A stretch of DNA of 64,000 nt from Rhizobium leguminosarum (GCF_017876795.1 NZ_JAGIOR010000001.1:2940501-3004500), one strand, 5' to 3'. Shown: positions 1-8,832, counted from the first letter of the stretch. The notes: a model not told the origin generated them from the letters alone. Made by a program: numbers and translations.

Positions 1-172
1 TCGAGGCCACATACATCTTGAGCACGTCACGGTCGAAGGAGGAATTGGACGCATGACCGGACTGAAGACGTTCGCGCGTCTGCCGCACGGCCTTGGAAAC
101 GGCCTTGTTGCGGTGGCTGCGCGACCTGTCGACGATAATCTTGTCGGTCGATGTGCTTACGCCGGTACTCAT
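1..172 (-). CDS. 5' end of an unidentified protein (partial)
   Basis: Reading leftwards from the ATG at 172, the frame stays open to the window edge and gives 57 residues. The segment is hydrophilic and strongly basic (motifs such as DRSRSHRNK and VRQTRERL), with no signal peptide or membrane helix so far. The gene diverges from the nuclease gene at 279. No clear ribosome binding site is visible before the ATG, so the start is a best guess. I do not recognise the family; a basic N-terminal tail in front of a sensor or enzyme domain is possible, but the rest of the protein lies outside the window. Confidence 0.5.
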   Translation of the reverse strand, partial: MSTGVSTSTDKIIVDRSRSHRNKAVSKAVRQTRERLQSGHASNSSFDRDVLKMYVAS

Positions 173-278
173 GTGCACGTTGAAACTTCATCCCAGGGTG
201 GATAAGAGCTTAACCGGCAATTCTTAAGAAGATGTTTGCCATCTTTGCCAAGGATTTGTTTTTTAAGGAGGCGAAAGC

Positions 279-809
279 GTGACATGGAGCCTGCGCCTGA
301 TTCGCGACGGCGTGACCGCTTTTGCCCTGCTGGCGCTCGTGGCGCTGATTGCCGCCAAGCTCAACGATGCAGCAAAAATTGTGCATTCGGGCGCTTTCCA
401 TGCTGCCGACGGCGACAGTCTGACACTAGGAGACGAACGTTTGCGCCTGGAAGGCATCGATGCACCGGAGCTCAACCAGAGCTGCACCCGGGCGGCGCGC
501 GAGGCGCTGCAGGGCATGGTTCTGGCATCGGGAACGCTCTGCCAGGGCAGCCGGCACGACCGCTACGACAGGCTGCTGGTCATCTGCCGGAGCGGAGCGG
601 GCGGCGACATCAACGCCGCCATGGTGCGCCGGGGCATGGCCATCTCCTATGGCGGTTATGCCAGGGAGGAGACCGAGGCGAAGGCCGCGAAGGCGGGCCT
701 CTGGGCCGGCACTTTCGAGCGGCCGCGCGATGTGCGCGATCATGCACGCCAGCGTTCCGGTTTCGACGGCCCGCTGCGCTTCATCAGGCGGATCGTCGGA
801 TGGGAGTGA
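279..809 (+). CDS. Membrane-anchored thermonuclease-like (SNase) protein
   Basis: A 176-residue staphylococcal-nuclease-fold protein expected to cleave nucleic acid phosphodiester bonds in a Ca2+-dependent way outside the cytoplasm. Residues 10-27 form one hydrophobic helix, probably an uncleaved anchor or signal. The SNase core follows: DGDS at 44-47 with the metal-ligand Asp, Arg56, and GIDAPE at 59-64, then HDRYDRLL around 93-100 where the second catalytic Arg is expected. A GTG start at 279 is chosen because AAGGAG lies 8 bases upstream. The downstream glycosylase gene begins 4 bases after the stop, so the two are probably co-transcribed. The role (scavenging, repair or envelope) cannot be told from sequence. 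Confidence 0.8.
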   Translation: MTWSLRLIRDGVTAFALLALVALIAAKLNDAAKIVHSGAFHAADGDSLTLGDERLRLEGIDAPELNQSCTRAAREALQGMVLASGTLCQGSRHDRYDRLLVICRSGAGGDINAAMVRRGMAISYGGYAREETEAKAAKAGLWAGTFERPRDVRDHARQRSGFDGPLRFIRRIVGWE

Positions 810-813
810 AGCC

Positions 814-1446
814 ATGACCGACGAAGCCGAGCTGGAGACGCTGCGGCGGGAGATCGCTTCCTGTCGCATCTGCCGCGACACGCCGGCGAAAGGCCTCGAA
901 TATCGGCTGCCGCACGAGCCGCGGCCGGTGGCGGTGATCTCGTCGAGCGCGCGAATCCTGATCGCCGGGCAGGCGCCCGGGCTTCGGGTACATGAGAGCG
1001 GCTTGCCGTTTGACGATGCTTCGGGCGACCGGTTGCGTTCATGGCTCGGCGTTGACAGGGCAAGCTTCTACGACCGCGACCGATTCGCCATCGTGCCTAT
1101 GGGCTTCTGCTTTCCCGGCTATGACGACAAAGGCGGGGATCTGCCGCCGCGTCGCGAATGCGCGCCATTCTGGCGACGTAGGGTGATTTCGGCGATGCCG
1201 CAGATCGAACTGGTGCTTGTCATCGGTCAATATGCCCAGGCCTGGCATATGGCCGGCGAAAGACAGGGCAATATGACCGAGACGGTGCAGTCGTGGCGCG
1301 ACAGTCTTCTGTCCAACCGGTCGCCAGCGGTGCTGCCGTTGCCACATCCGAGCTGGCGCAACAGCGGCTGGCTTAAGCGAAATCCGTGGTTCGAGAAAGA
1401 ATTGCTCCCGATCCTGCAAGATCGAACGAAAATGCTGCTTTCCTGA
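814..1446 (+). CDS. Uracil-DNA glycosylase family protein
   Basis: A 210-residue member of the uracil-DNA glycosylase superfamily, which excises uracil from DNA to start base-excision repair. Motif 1 appears as GQAPG (52-56) and motif 2 as HPSWRN near the C-terminus. Four cysteines sit at 17, 20, 101 and 118; this CxxC plus two spaced Cys arrangement resembles the [4Fe-4S] ligands of family 4/5 glycosylases, although that is inference. ATG at 814 follows the nuclease stop by 4 bases; a longer in-frame extension upstream overlaps the nuclease and is rejected. Asp/Asn at the catalytic position is not obvious in the GQAPG motif, so substrate range is uncertain. Confidence 0.75.
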   Translation: MTDEAELETLRREIASCRICRDTPAKGLEYRLPHEPRPVAVISSSARILIAGQAPGLRVHESGLPFDDASGDRLRSWLGVDRASFYDRDRFAIVPMGFCFPGYDDKGGDLPPRRECAPFWRRRVISAMPQIELVLVIGQYAQAWHMAGERQGNMTETVQSWRDSLLSNRSPAVLPLPHPSWRNSGWLKRNPWFEKELLPILQDRTKMLLS

Positions 1447-1509
1447 AACAAAATTCTTTTCGTCGCACGGAATCGAGTTATACAAAGAAAATAATTCGAA
1501 AGGACTGTT

Positions 1510-2004
1510 GTGCGCATGGACCGCCTCGACCGAAAAATACTGCGTCTGCTGCAAGAAGATTCGACGCTTGCCGTGGCCGATCTCGCCAAGAAAGTCGGGC
1601 TTTCGACGACCCCATGCTGGCGGCGCATTCAGAAAATGGAAGAGGACGGCGTCATCAAGCGCCGGGTCGCCATCCTTGATCCTGAAAAGGTCAACACCAA
1701 GGTCACCGTCTTCGTGTCGATTCGCACTGCTACCCATTCGATCGAATGGCTGCGGCGCTTTTCCGAGGTGGTCGCCGAATTTCCCGAAGTGGTCGAATTC
1801 TACCGGATGAGCGGCGATGTCGACTATCTCTTGCGAGTCGTCGTGCCCGATATCGCAGCATATGACGCTTTTTATAAGCGGATGATCGCCAAGATCGAGA
1901 TTCGCGACGTCTCCTCCGCCTTTGCAATGGAGCAGATCAAGTATTCGACGCAGCTGCCGCTCGACTACATGCTTTTAGACAATGCCAAATCCAACGAGGA
2001 TTGA
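1510..2004 (+). CDS. Lrp/AsnC family transcriptional regulator
   Basis: A 164-residue leucine-responsive-type DNA-binding regulator. The N-terminus (LDRKILRLLQEDSTLAVADL) is the classic Lrp winged HTH entry, followed by the recognition helix around LSTTPCWRRI (residues 32-41). An alpha-beta RAM ligand-binding half follows, ending in a short acidic tail. Family members bind as dimers, octamers or higher and sense amino acids. GTG at 1510 has AGGA five bases upstream; ATG at 1516 is an alternative. It is not in an obvious operon: a 9-bp hairpin follows the stop and the porin gene lies 670 bases away, so its targets are unknown. Confidence 0.88.
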   Translation: MRMDRLDRKILRLLQEDSTLAVADLAKKVGLSTTPCWRRIQKMEEDGVIKRRVAILDPEKVNTKVTVFVSIRTATHSIEWLRRFSEVVAEFPEVVEFYRMSGDVDYLLRVVVPDIAAYDAFYKRMIAKIEIRDVSSAFAMEQIKYSTQLPLDYMLLDNAKSNED

Positions 2005-2007
2005 AAC

Positions 2008-2032
2008 GCCGTGCGGCCTGCGACCGCACGGC
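2008..2032 (+). terminator. Hairpin after the Lrp gene
   Basis: GCCGTGCGG (2008-2016) pairs perfectly with CCGCACGGC (2024-2032) around a 7-base loop, starting 4 bases after the stop codon. There is no U-tract, so it may be a weak terminator or an mRNA-stabilising stem. Confidence 0.5.
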
Positions 2033-2677
2033 CCGTCTACGGGGATCGGGCTGCCTGAGGCAATCCGAGCACAGCTGAGCACGCCGATCCGCTAAACGCG
2101 GAGCCAGCCAGAATGTGGTCGCGATTGCAGAAAAGCCCTAAAAATAGCGAAAAAATGCTCGAATCGCGCCAGGGTTCTGAAAAATACATAGCCTGGTAAC
2201 CAATGCGAGGTTATGTTGAATGGAACCGGTGAGCGCCATGTCATCATTTTGTCTCATTGGTATCGAATTCAGGACACCATGTTCTAAACCGCTGCCTTGT
2301 ATGTGTTGATTAGCCGGCGGTAGAGTGATGCACTTCACCAATATGTCCGACCGGGGTCGGATGGTGGGGAATTTGACAAATGGGGCGTAGCGCTTGCGGC
2401 TTGCGGCTTGCGATGGAGGGTTTCCGTCGCGGGGCCGCTTGGCATGTTTGCTGTCTAATTAATTGGAATTGTTGTATAAAAATCACGTCACCGGTGAAAG
2501 TTACTGCCGGGGACCGATCCTGCGTGTATCGCGAATTGCTTGATAGGGCCTTGTATGTGATGACGGTTTGGCGGTTCGATCGATCCGCACGCCGAGATGG
2601 CTGTTCAAACTGGGCCGGCTTCAAATCGACTACCCGATTGGAAGCCAGCCCCGATCGACAAAGGAATGGATTGGTAA
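2033..2677. other. Long leader/intergenic region upstream of the porin
   Basis: About 645 bases without a credible gene. It is visibly more A+T-rich than the flanking genes from about 2110 to 2600. Seen in it: TCCGACCGGGGTCGGA at 2346-2361 (7-bp arms), the perfect palindrome TCACCGGTGA at 2488-2497, a TATAAA at 2474, and a short tandem CTTGCGG run near 2393. These are candidate operator or promoter elements for the porin, and the long distance would allow a regulated 5' untranslated region or a small RNA, but none is proven by sequence alone. Confidence 0.45.
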
Positions 2678-3733
2678 ATGAACATCAGAATGGTTTTGCT
2701 TGCATCAGCAGCAGCATTTGCTGCATCGACGCCGGTTCTTGCAGCTGACGCTATCGTTGCTGCCGAGCCGGAACCGGTTGAATACGTTCGCGTCTGCGAC
2801 GCTTACGGCACCGGCTACTTCTACATCCCGGGCACCGAAACCTGCCTCAAGATCGAAGGCTACATCCGTTTCCAGGTCAACGTTGGCGAAGATGTCGGCG
2901 GCGATTCTGATTGGGATGGGGTTACCCGCGGTCAGGTTCAGTTCACGGCCAAGAGCGATACCGAGTATGGTCCGCTGACCGGCGTCATCGTCATGCAGTT
3001 CAATGCTGACAATGCCTCCACTCAGGAAGCCAAGCTCGACTCCGCTTACCTCGACATCGCCGGCTTCCGCGCTGGTCTGTTCTACAGCTGGTGGGACGAC
3101 GGTCTCTCGGGCGAAACCGACGACATCGGTTCGGTCGAAACCCTCCACAACTCCATCCGTTATCAGTACGAAACCGGCGACTTCTACGCTGGCCTCAGCG
3201 TCGATGAACTGGAAGACGGCGTTTACCAGGGTTCCATCGATCCTGTCACCGGCGCCTTTGTTCCGGACGATGGTCCGAACAATGTCGGCGTAGCCTTCGG
3301 TGTAGGCGGCAAGGCTGGCGCCTTCAGCTACCAGGTCACCGGCGGCTGGGACGTCGACAACGAAGACGGCGCTATCCGCGCAATGGGTACGGTTGAAATC
3401 GGCCCCGGCACGCTCGGCCTCGCTGGCGTATACTCCTCCGGCCCGAACTCCTACTACTCCGCAGCTGAATGGGCTGTTGCTGCCGAATACGCTATCAAGG
3501 CAACCGACAAGCTCAAGATCACCCCTGGTGTTCAGTACTACGGCAACTACTTCGGCGGTGGCAAGGCTGTTCCGGAAGACTTCGACGGTCTCGGCGATGC
3601 TTGGAAGGTCGGTCTGACGGTTGATTACCAGATCGTCGACAACTTCTACGCCAAGGCTTCGGTTCAGTACCTCGATCCGGATGATGGCGACGACTCCACG
3701 ACGGGCTACTTCCGTCTGCAGCGTTCGTTCTGA
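2678..3733 (+). CDS. ropA: Outer-membrane porin, RopA/Omp2b family
   Basis: A 351-residue general porin of the alphaproteobacterial Porin_2 family, forming trimeric 16-strand beta-barrels for passive diffusion of small solutes. Residues 1-22 are a signal peptide ending ...VLAADA. The mature N-terminus has the family hallmark of two cysteines about 16 residues apart, CDAYGTGYFYIPGTETC (39-55), followed by GYIRF. The rest alternates in beta-strand fashion with many Asp/Gly turns, and the chain ends in the terminal Phe used for BAM-dependent assembly. Codon use is strongly biased to C-ending codons, as expected for an abundant protein. A strong stem-loop lies just after the stop. Rhizobia often carry several paralogues, so the exact symbol is tentative. 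Confidence 0.88.
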   Translation: MNIRMVLLASAAAFAASTPVLAADAIVAAEPEPVEYVRVCDAYGTGYFYIPGTETCLKIEGYIRFQVNVGEDVGGDSDWDGVTRGQVQFTAKSDTEYGPLTGVIVMQFNADNASTQEAKLDSAYLDIAGFRAGLFYSWWDDGLSGETDDIGSVETLHNSIRYQYETGDFYAGLSVDELEDGVYQGSIDPVTGAFVPDDGPNNVGVAFGVGGKAGAFSYQVTGGWDVDNEDGAIRAMGTVEIGPGTLGLAGVYSSGPNSYYSAAEWAVAAEYAIKATDKLKITPGVQYYGNYFGGGKAVPEDFDGLGDAWKVGLTVDYQIVDNFYAKASVQYLDPDDGDDSTTGYFRLQRSF

Positions 3734-3747
3734 TAGACTTTATGAAT

Positions 3748-3771
3748 GCTCCCGGTCTTCGGACCGGGGGC
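3748..3771 (+). terminator. Stem-loop terminator after the porin
   Basis: CCCGGTC (3751-3757) pairs with GACCGGG (3762-3768) around a stable TTCG tetraloop, and the stem can extend three more pairs to GCT/GGC. It lies 15 bases after the stop. No U-run follows. Confidence 0.7.
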
Positions 3772-4165
3772 ACCTCAAATCAGTCTCTGATCCGAGTGAC
3801 CTCCGATCAGCTACGGGGACGGGTCCGGTCTTCCCTGCCGGGCCGTCCTTGCAGCGTTTTTTGATGCGCAGTCTTCAAGGCAGTCTTTCAGCATAGCCTT
3901 TTCGGGTAAACCGAACCGGCACGTTGGCTTGTTGGCAGCCCCGTTTCTCGGCACTCCCCTTTTTCAGTTTTCAAGCGAGCTGAACCGATCGATAGCATCA
4001 TCGGCTGGATGGAGCTGTATCCCTTCTCATAACCGGCGCCGGCTAGCTTTGCCGCAGCAGGTCGCGAAAATCCAATGCCGACAATGTGATTACAGCTTTT
4101 TTGGAGAGGGGATACAACCCTTGCGGGGGCTGGCACTTATTCCTTCTCGCGGACAGCTTGTTCTT
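3772..4165. other. Intergenic region between porin and LysR pseudogene
   Basis: About 390 bases without a convincing gene. A second imperfect GC-rich hairpin (about 3818-3848, outer pairs GGACGG/CCGTCC) followed within 15 bases by a T-run may be another terminator. The region before 4166 presumably holds the LysR promoter. Nothing else was recognised. Confidence 0.35.
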
Positions 4166-5063
4166 ATGGACGATCTCAACGATTACTATTATTTCGCCGC
4201 GGTCGTCTCCAGCGGCGGATTCGCTTCTGCAAGTCGCGATCTGAAGATACCGCGTTCGAAGCTGAGCCGGCGGGTCAGCCGCCTTGAGGACGGGCTTGGC
4301 GCAAGGCTGATAGAACGATCGACTCGTCACTTCCGGGTGACAGAGATCGGCCAGGCTTTCTACGAAAGATGCCAGACCATCTTGCAGGAGGCCGACCGCG
4401 CCAAATCAATCGTCAGCGAGGCTCAATCCGACCCACAAGGCGTGGTGCGGATGGCCTGCCCGCTCGGTCTCGTCGACATTTCGGTCGGCGGAATCCTGCC
4501 TGAATTCCCTGGGGCGCTATCCGAAGATCAAGCTGCAGATCATCGGCTCCGACCGGCGCGCCGACCTCATCAACGAACGGATTGATCTTGCGGTGAGAGC
4601 AAGCAATGAGCCGGAGACGCAGACGAGCCTGACGATGCGTAAGCTTGACCGGGCGCGACGTATCCTCGTCGCTAGTCCCTCGCTGGTCGAGCGCACCGGC
4701 TGCTTGAATTGTGTGGACGAGCTCGCCGAGCTTCCGACGCTGGCAATGACGTCATGGGTGTCGTTCCACACCTGGGAATTGATCGGTCCAAACGACGCCA
4801 GGCAGGTGATTCGGCATCAGCCGCGGCTTACCTGCAGGAGCATGACCGCCATACTCGACGCCGCCCGTGCCGGCCTCGGCTTCGGGCTTTTGCTCGAAAG
4901 CGCCTGCGAGGCCGATCTCCAGGCCGGCAAGCTGGTGCGGGTGCTGCCGGAATGGCAGTCGGAGGAGAGCCAGTTCTATATCGTCTTCACGACCGCCAGG
5001 GGCATGCCGCCGGCAGTGCGGGTGCTGATCGATTTCCTGGTCGAAAAATCCCGGCAGCATTGA
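4166..5063 (+). pseudogene. LysR-family regulator disrupted by a +1 frameshift
   Basis: The 5' frame, from ATG 4166, encodes a typical LysR N-terminus (MDDLNDYYYFAAVVSSGGFA, then the HTH with SRDLKIPRSKLSRRVSRLE). It runs cleanly into the effector domain and loses similarity at about 4508. The homologous sequence resumes in the next frame (YPKIKLQIIGSDRRADLINE, then RIDLAVRASNEPE) and continues to a normal end at 5063. Reading CC rather than CCC at 4507-4509 restores one frame of about 298 residues, a usual LysR length. So there is one extra C in a short homopolymer: either a genuine inactivating mutation or a base-calling error. It lies convergent with the alkylation-repair gene; no divergent target gene is present. 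Confidence 0.75.
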
Positions 5064-5110
5064 TGAAGCATTGACGAAGAGGGGCTTCAGTCTTGAAGCC
5101 GGCATCCGCT

Positions 5111-5794
5111 TTATCTCAGCCGTGCCAGCAGCTTTTCGCCAGCCAGTTCCCTGACGGCATCCTTGCCGATCCAGCGAGTGGTTTTATCAGAGCTTTCCGC
5201 CAAGGCTCTTGCGAGGGCCAGCGCCGGTGCATGGCAGGTGAGATTGCGCTTTCCGATGCTGCGAAGTGCCCAGTTGACCGCCTTGCGCACGAAGTTTCGA
5301 GGGTCACCGGAATGAGCCTCGATCAGCGGCAGCCAGGCAAGGATGGCGACGTCGGGCTCCATTTTGCGATGGACAGCTGCGCCGGCGATCATAGCGAAGG
5401 CCGTGCGCCTGACAAATTCGCGCTCGTCGTGGGCGAATTCTGAGATGAGCTCGTCCAGCCCGGCCTCGATGAAGAGATCGGCGGCGCAATCGACGATTTC
5501 CCAGGAGTTGAAATCATCGGCCCAATTCCGGGCCTCTTCCGCCGTCAGCCGGCTCGGCTCGGCTGTAAAGAGGGCGAGCAGACGGACTTCGCGGATGCCG
5601 CTGCGCCAGAGCTTCATTGCTCTGGCGTTATCCTTCTTCGCTTGCTTGGCGATCGCCTTGACGTCGGGATTGGGAATGCCGAGGGCACCTGTGGTGACGA
5701 TGCCGAAGCGCGCCATGCCGGCGATATTTTCCTCCGAACGCAGCGTTTCGAGATGTGCAATCAGTTCGGCTGCATCGGAGGAGGGGGCGATCAT
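5111..5794 (-). CDS. DNA alkylation repair protein (AlkD-like HEAT-repeat)
   Basis: A 227-residue all-helical protein of the AlkC/AlkD DNA-glycosylase superfamily, which removes N3/N7-alkylated purines using stacked HEAT-like repeats. Visible landmarks are the conserved IREVRLLALF segment (about 67-76), the WEIVDCAADLF helix (98-108), and the REFVRRTAFAMIAG and RNFVRKAVNWALRSIG repeats; the last has the conserved K-x-x-N-W of the family. Its start overlaps the stop of the upstream dehydrogenase by ATGA (5791-5794), so the two are translationally coupled. There is no obvious catalytic link between them. It may act in basal protection against alkylation damage. Confidence 0.82.
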   Translation of the reverse strand: MIAPSSDAAELIAHLETLRSEENIAGMARFGIVTTGALGIPNPDVKAIAKQAKKDNARAMKLWRSGIREVRLLALFTAEPSRLTAEEARNWADDFNSWEIVDCAADLFIEAGLDELISEFAHDEREFVRRTAFAMIAGAAVHRKMEPDVAILAWLPLIEAHSGDPRNFVRKAVNWALRSIGKRNLTCHAPALALARALAESSDKTTRWIGKDAVRELAGEKLLARLR

Positions 5795-6660
5795 TTTTCG
5801 AGACGGGCGAGCAACGAGGATGTATCCCAGCGATTGCCGCCCATCGCCTGCACGTCGCCGTAGAACTGGTCGACCACGGCAGTGACAGGCAGCTTGGCGC
5901 CGTTGCGGCGGGCTTCTGTGAGCACGATGCCGAGATCTTTTCGCATCCAGTCGACCGCGAAGCCGAAATCATATTTGCCTGCGTTCATGGTCTTGTGGCG
6001 GTTTTCCATCTGCCAGGAGCCGGCCGCGCCCTTGGAGATCACCTCGACGACCTTTTCGATATCAAGGCCGGCGCGCTTGCCGAAATGCAGCCCTTCGGCA
6101 AGTCCCTGGACGAGGCCGGCGATGCAGATCTGGTTGACCATCTTGGTCAGTTGGCCTGAGCCTGCCGGTCCCATCAGGCCGACCATGCGGGCATAGGCGT
6201 CGATGACAGGCCTGGCGCGTTCGAAGACGGCCTCGTCGCCACCGCACATGACGGTGAGGGCGCCGTTTTCAGCGCCGGCCTGGCCGCCGGAGACGGGAGC
6301 GTCGATGAAATCGACGCCTTTTTCCTTTGCCGCGGCATAAAGCTCGCGAGCGACTTCAGCGCTGGCGGTGGTGTTGTCGATCAACACCGAACCCGGCTTC
6401 ATGCCGTGCAGGGCGCCGTTTTCGCCAGATGTCACCGATCGGAGATCTTCGTCATTGCCGACGCAAACGAAGACGAAATCCGCGCCCGCAGCGGCCTCGG
6501 CCGGCGTGGGAGCGGATCTGCCGGAGAATTTCTCGGCCCAGGCGACTGCCTTATCGACTGTTCGATTGTAGACGGTGACATCGTGGCCGCCCCTCGTCTT
6601 CAGATGCCCTGCCATGGGAAAGCCCATGACGCCAAGACCGATGAATGCGACTTTAGCCAT
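5791..6660 (-). CDS. NAD(P)-dependent beta-hydroxyacid dehydrogenase (HIBADH/GarR type)
   Basis: A 289-residue member of the 3-hydroxyisobutyrate / tartronate-semialdehyde reductase family. The Rossmann motif GLGVMGFPMAGHL lies at residues 8-20. The substrate-binding signature DAPVSGGQAGAENGALTVM is at about 120-138, the catalytic Lys is in GQLTKMVNQ (about 168-176), and a helical C-terminal domain with KDLGIVLTEA completes the fold. These enzymes oxidise short beta-hydroxyacids or reduce the semialdehydes; the substrate cannot be fixed from sequence, and neighbours give no pathway. It is the first gene of a two-gene unit with the AlkD-like gene. Confidence 0.85.
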   Translation of the reverse strand: MAKVAFIGLGVMGFPMAGHLKTRGGHDVTVYNRTVDKAVAWAEKFSGRSAPTPAEAAAGADFVFVCVGNDEDLRSVTSGENGALHGMKPGSVLIDNTTASAEVARELYAAAKEKGVDFIDAPVSGGQAGAENGALTVMCGGDEAVFERARPVIDAYARMVGLMGPAGSGQLTKMVNQICIAGLVQGLAEGLHFGKRAGLDIEKVVEVISKGAAGSWQMENRHKTMNAGKYDFGFAVDWMRKDLGIVLTEARRNGAKLPVTAVVDQFYGDVQAMGGNRWDTSSLLARLEK

Positions 6661-6784
6661 ATGTCATGTCCTTATCTGGAATACGCGGCTCCGAGGATTA
6701 GCCGAAACGGGGGGAGCAGAAAAGCCATGAAGACGGAGTTCCCTCCGATAGACGCGTCGAGGTGGTCACCGTTCGCGCGAAACC

Positions 6785-6899
6785 TAGAACAGAATGATTT
6801 TAGGTCCGGTCGGCCTGAAATCTGAATCCTGTTCTACATTAAAGAGTTAGAGCATGATGTCATAAGAAAACCGCTCACACTTTTCGGCGTCATGCTCTA
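6785..6899. repeat. Pair of Rhizobium-type intergenic palindromes
   Basis: Two hairpin elements sit side by side. TAGAACAG (6785-6792) pairs with CTGTTCTA (6829-6836), with further inner pairing GATTTTAGG/CCTGAAATC. TAGAGCATGA (6848-6857) pairs with TCATGCTCTA (6890-6899). Such TAGAGCATGA and AGAACAG palindromes are characteristic of Rhizobium intergenic mosaic repeats. They fill most of the 6661-6934 gap. Confidence 0.65.
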
Positions 6900-6934
6900 G
6901 TTTGAGGAGACGTCACAAGCGTGCGAGCGGTGAT

Positions 6935-7306
6935 ATGAGCGAAATTCCGACAATCAAGCAGCGGCGCAAAGGCCGCAGTGGGATGCAGGCGATGCTGATT
7001 CCATCGCAGCAAATGGTGGCAGAGCAGATTAGATCGGCACAGGAAGGTGTTTTCACCGAGGTCGGCGTCCTTCGCCGCCGTCTGGCTACCCAGTACGGGG
7101 CGGATGCTTGTTGTCCGGTTACCGTGCAGCGGCATCTGCGTGCTATCGCCGATCTCTCGTTCCTCGCGCTGCAAAAGGGCGAGCCGGTTTCGACGGTCAC
7201 GCCCTATTGGCGCATGGTCGATCCGGCGAGCCTGCTGGCGAAGCGCCTTGCAGGTGGGGCCGGTTTTATCCGCGAGCAACTGGCCGCCGAACGTCGGGAG
7301 GGGTAG
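6935..7306 (+). CDS. Conserved-looking small protein, function unknown
   Basis: A 123-residue soluble basic protein. ATG at 6935 is preferred over an upstream TTG because no binding site precedes the latter. The N-terminal half (QQMVAEQIRSAQEGVFTEVG) resembles a helical DNA-binding layout, and the middle CCPVTVQRHLRAIA followed by TPYWRMVDP is reminiscent of the winged helix of alkyltransferase-like (MGMT/Ada C-terminal) proteins, but the PCHRV active site is absent. The proposal is weak inference. It lies near the alkylation-repair gene but on the other strand. No signal peptide or membrane segment is seen. Confidence 0.5.
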   Translation: MSEIPTIKQRRKGRSGMQAMLIPSQQMVAEQIRSAQEGVFTEVGVLRRRLATQYGADACCPVTVQRHLRAIADLSFLALQKGEPVSTVTPYWRMVDPASLLAKRLAGGAGFIREQLAAERREG

Positions 7307-7494
7307 CGGAAGAAGGCCGCTATCAGCAGACCCGTGTCGACGAGCGCCCGAAGGGGAAAAATTATTCCCCGAAGCGGATGACAATGCGAAATTGATATTG
7401 TCGATATAATTTGTAGTCTATGCCAGTATCCTGGCGATCGACGGCGACTATTGACGGCATCCGACCGGCCGCCATCGATCGACAGGATATTCAG

Positions 7495-7638
7495 ATGTTC
7501 ACGCGCAGACAAAGCCCCGGCATTCTTCTCGCCGCCATGATCCTCCCAAGCATCCGTGCGGCTGCGATGGCAGGTACGTCTGTATGTCGTTGCCTGCCAA
7601 GGGCCAGCTTGACCGCGCGAGCTGATTTTCGAATTTAG
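7495..7638 (+). CDS. Putative 47-residue Cys-containing upstream peptide before ssuD
   Basis: A short frame starts at ATG 7495 with AGGA seven bases upstream, a good binding site, and stops 18 bases before the ssuD start. The peptide begins with basic residues (MFTRRQSPG), has a hydrophobic stretch (ILLAAMILPSI) and then the motif SVCRCLPR. Two closely spaced Cys codons in a short ORF directly upstream of a sulfur-acquisition gene suggest a cysteine-sensing leader peptide, as known in other bacteria for ssu/cys genes; that role here is inference. It could instead be a small exported peptide or non-coding leader. Confidence 0.4.
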   Translation: MFTRRQSPGILLAAMILPSIRAAAMAGTSVCRCLPRASLTARADFRI

Positions 7639-7656
7639 CAGCAAAGGATTGTTTCC

Positions 7657-8832
7657 ATGACCGCCACATCCGATCCCATCAATTTCCTCTGGTTCATCCC
7701 GACATCGGGCGACGGCACCTATCTCGGTTCCTCCGATCTCAACCGCGCGCCGGAGATCGGCTATCTCACGCAGATCGCCCAGGCTGTCGACCGGCTCGGC
7801 TATTCCGGCGTGCTGCTGCCGACAGGTGTTGCCTGCGAAGAATCCTTCGTGACGGCGGCGGCTCTCGCGGCCAAGACCGAGAAGCTGCAGTTCCTTGTGG
7901 CGATCCGCCCCGGCACGGCATCGCCGGCTTATTACGCGCGTCTGGCGACGACGCTCGATCGCATCTCCAACGGCCGCCTGCTGCTCAACATCGTCGTCGG
8001 CGGCAGCCCTGCAGAGCTTGCCGGTGACGGCATCCATCTCGAACATGACGAGCGTTATGCCCATGCCGAGGAGTTCTTCACGGTCTTCGAGGAACTGTTG
8101 GACAAAGGCACGGCGAGCTTCGACGGCAAATACATCAAGGCGACAAATGCGCGCCTTGGCTTTCCCTCAGTGCAGAACCCGCGCCCGCCGCTTTACTTTG
8201 GCGGTTCGTCGGATGCCGGCATCGATTTCTCGGTCGGCCGAGTCGACAAGTATCTGACCTGGGGCGAGCCGCGGACACAGGTGGCCGAGAAGATCACCAA
8301 GGTGCGCAAGGCCGCCGCCGAGCGCGGTCGCGAGGTGACCTTCGGCATCCGCCTGCACTTCATCGTGCGCGAGACCGACGAGGAGGCATGGGAGGCGGCG
8401 GAGCGGCTGATCCGCCATCTCGACGACGATACGATCCGCGAGGCGCAGGAGCGCTTCGTTCACGAGTCCGACTCGGTTGGCCAGAAGCGTATGGCCGCTC
8501 TTCACGGCGGCCGGCGCGACAAACTCGAGGTCTCGCCGAACCTCTGGGCCGGTGTCGGCTTGGTGCGGGCTGGTGCCGGCACCGCGCTTGTGGGGTCGCC
8601 GAAGACGGTGGCCGCGCGCCTTGCCGAATATCAGGAGATCGGCATCGATACGGTGATCGGCTCCGGCTATCCACACCTGGAAGAAGCCTATCGTGTCGCT
8701 GAGCTGCTCTTCCCCGAGCTCGGTATCACCCGCGCGCAGCAGCGCCTGGCGTTCAACAACGAATTTGGCGGCAAGCAGGTCTTCGCAGGCGGCAGCCACG
8801 GCGGCAACCTGAAGGTCGTCTCCGGTTCCTGA
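7657..8832 (+). CDS. ssuD: FMNH2-dependent alkanesulfonate monooxygenase
   Basis: A 391-residue luciferase-like flavin monooxygenase that desulfonates alkanesulfonates to aldehyde plus sulfite under sulfate limitation, using FMNH2 from a separate reductase. It matches the E. coli SsuD pattern throughout: [15 protein letters not shown] at the start, [75 protein letters not shown] and [12 protein letters not shown]. About ten extra C-terminal residues occur relative to the E. coli protein. AAAGGA precedes the ATG. No ssuE reductase or ssuABC transporter is adjacent in the window, so partners must be encoded elsewhere. Confidence 0.92.
   Translation: MTATSDPINFLWFIPTSGDGTYLGSSDLNRAPEIGYLTQIAQAVDRLGYSGVLLPTGVACEESFVTAAALAAKTEKLQFLVAIRPGTASPAYYARLATTLDRISNGRLLLNIVVGGSPAELAGDGIHLEHDERYAHAEEFFTVFEELLDKGTASFDGKYIKATNARLGFPSVQNPRPPLYFGGSSDAGIDFSVGRVDKYLTWGEPRTQVAEKITKVRKAAAERGREVTFGIRLHFIVRETDEEAWEAAERLIRHLDDDTIREAQERFVHESDSVGQKRMAALHGGRRDKLEVSPNLWAGVGLVRAGAGTALVGSPKTVAARLAEYQEIGIDTVIGSGYPHLEEAYRVAELLFPELGITRAQQRLAFNNEFGGKQVFAGGSHGGNLKVVSGS

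Noticed and set aside
2380..2748. Open frame overlapping the porin start, 122 residues
   Set aside because: No binding site, odd composition, overlaps the porin signal peptide region; shadow frame in A+T-rich leader.
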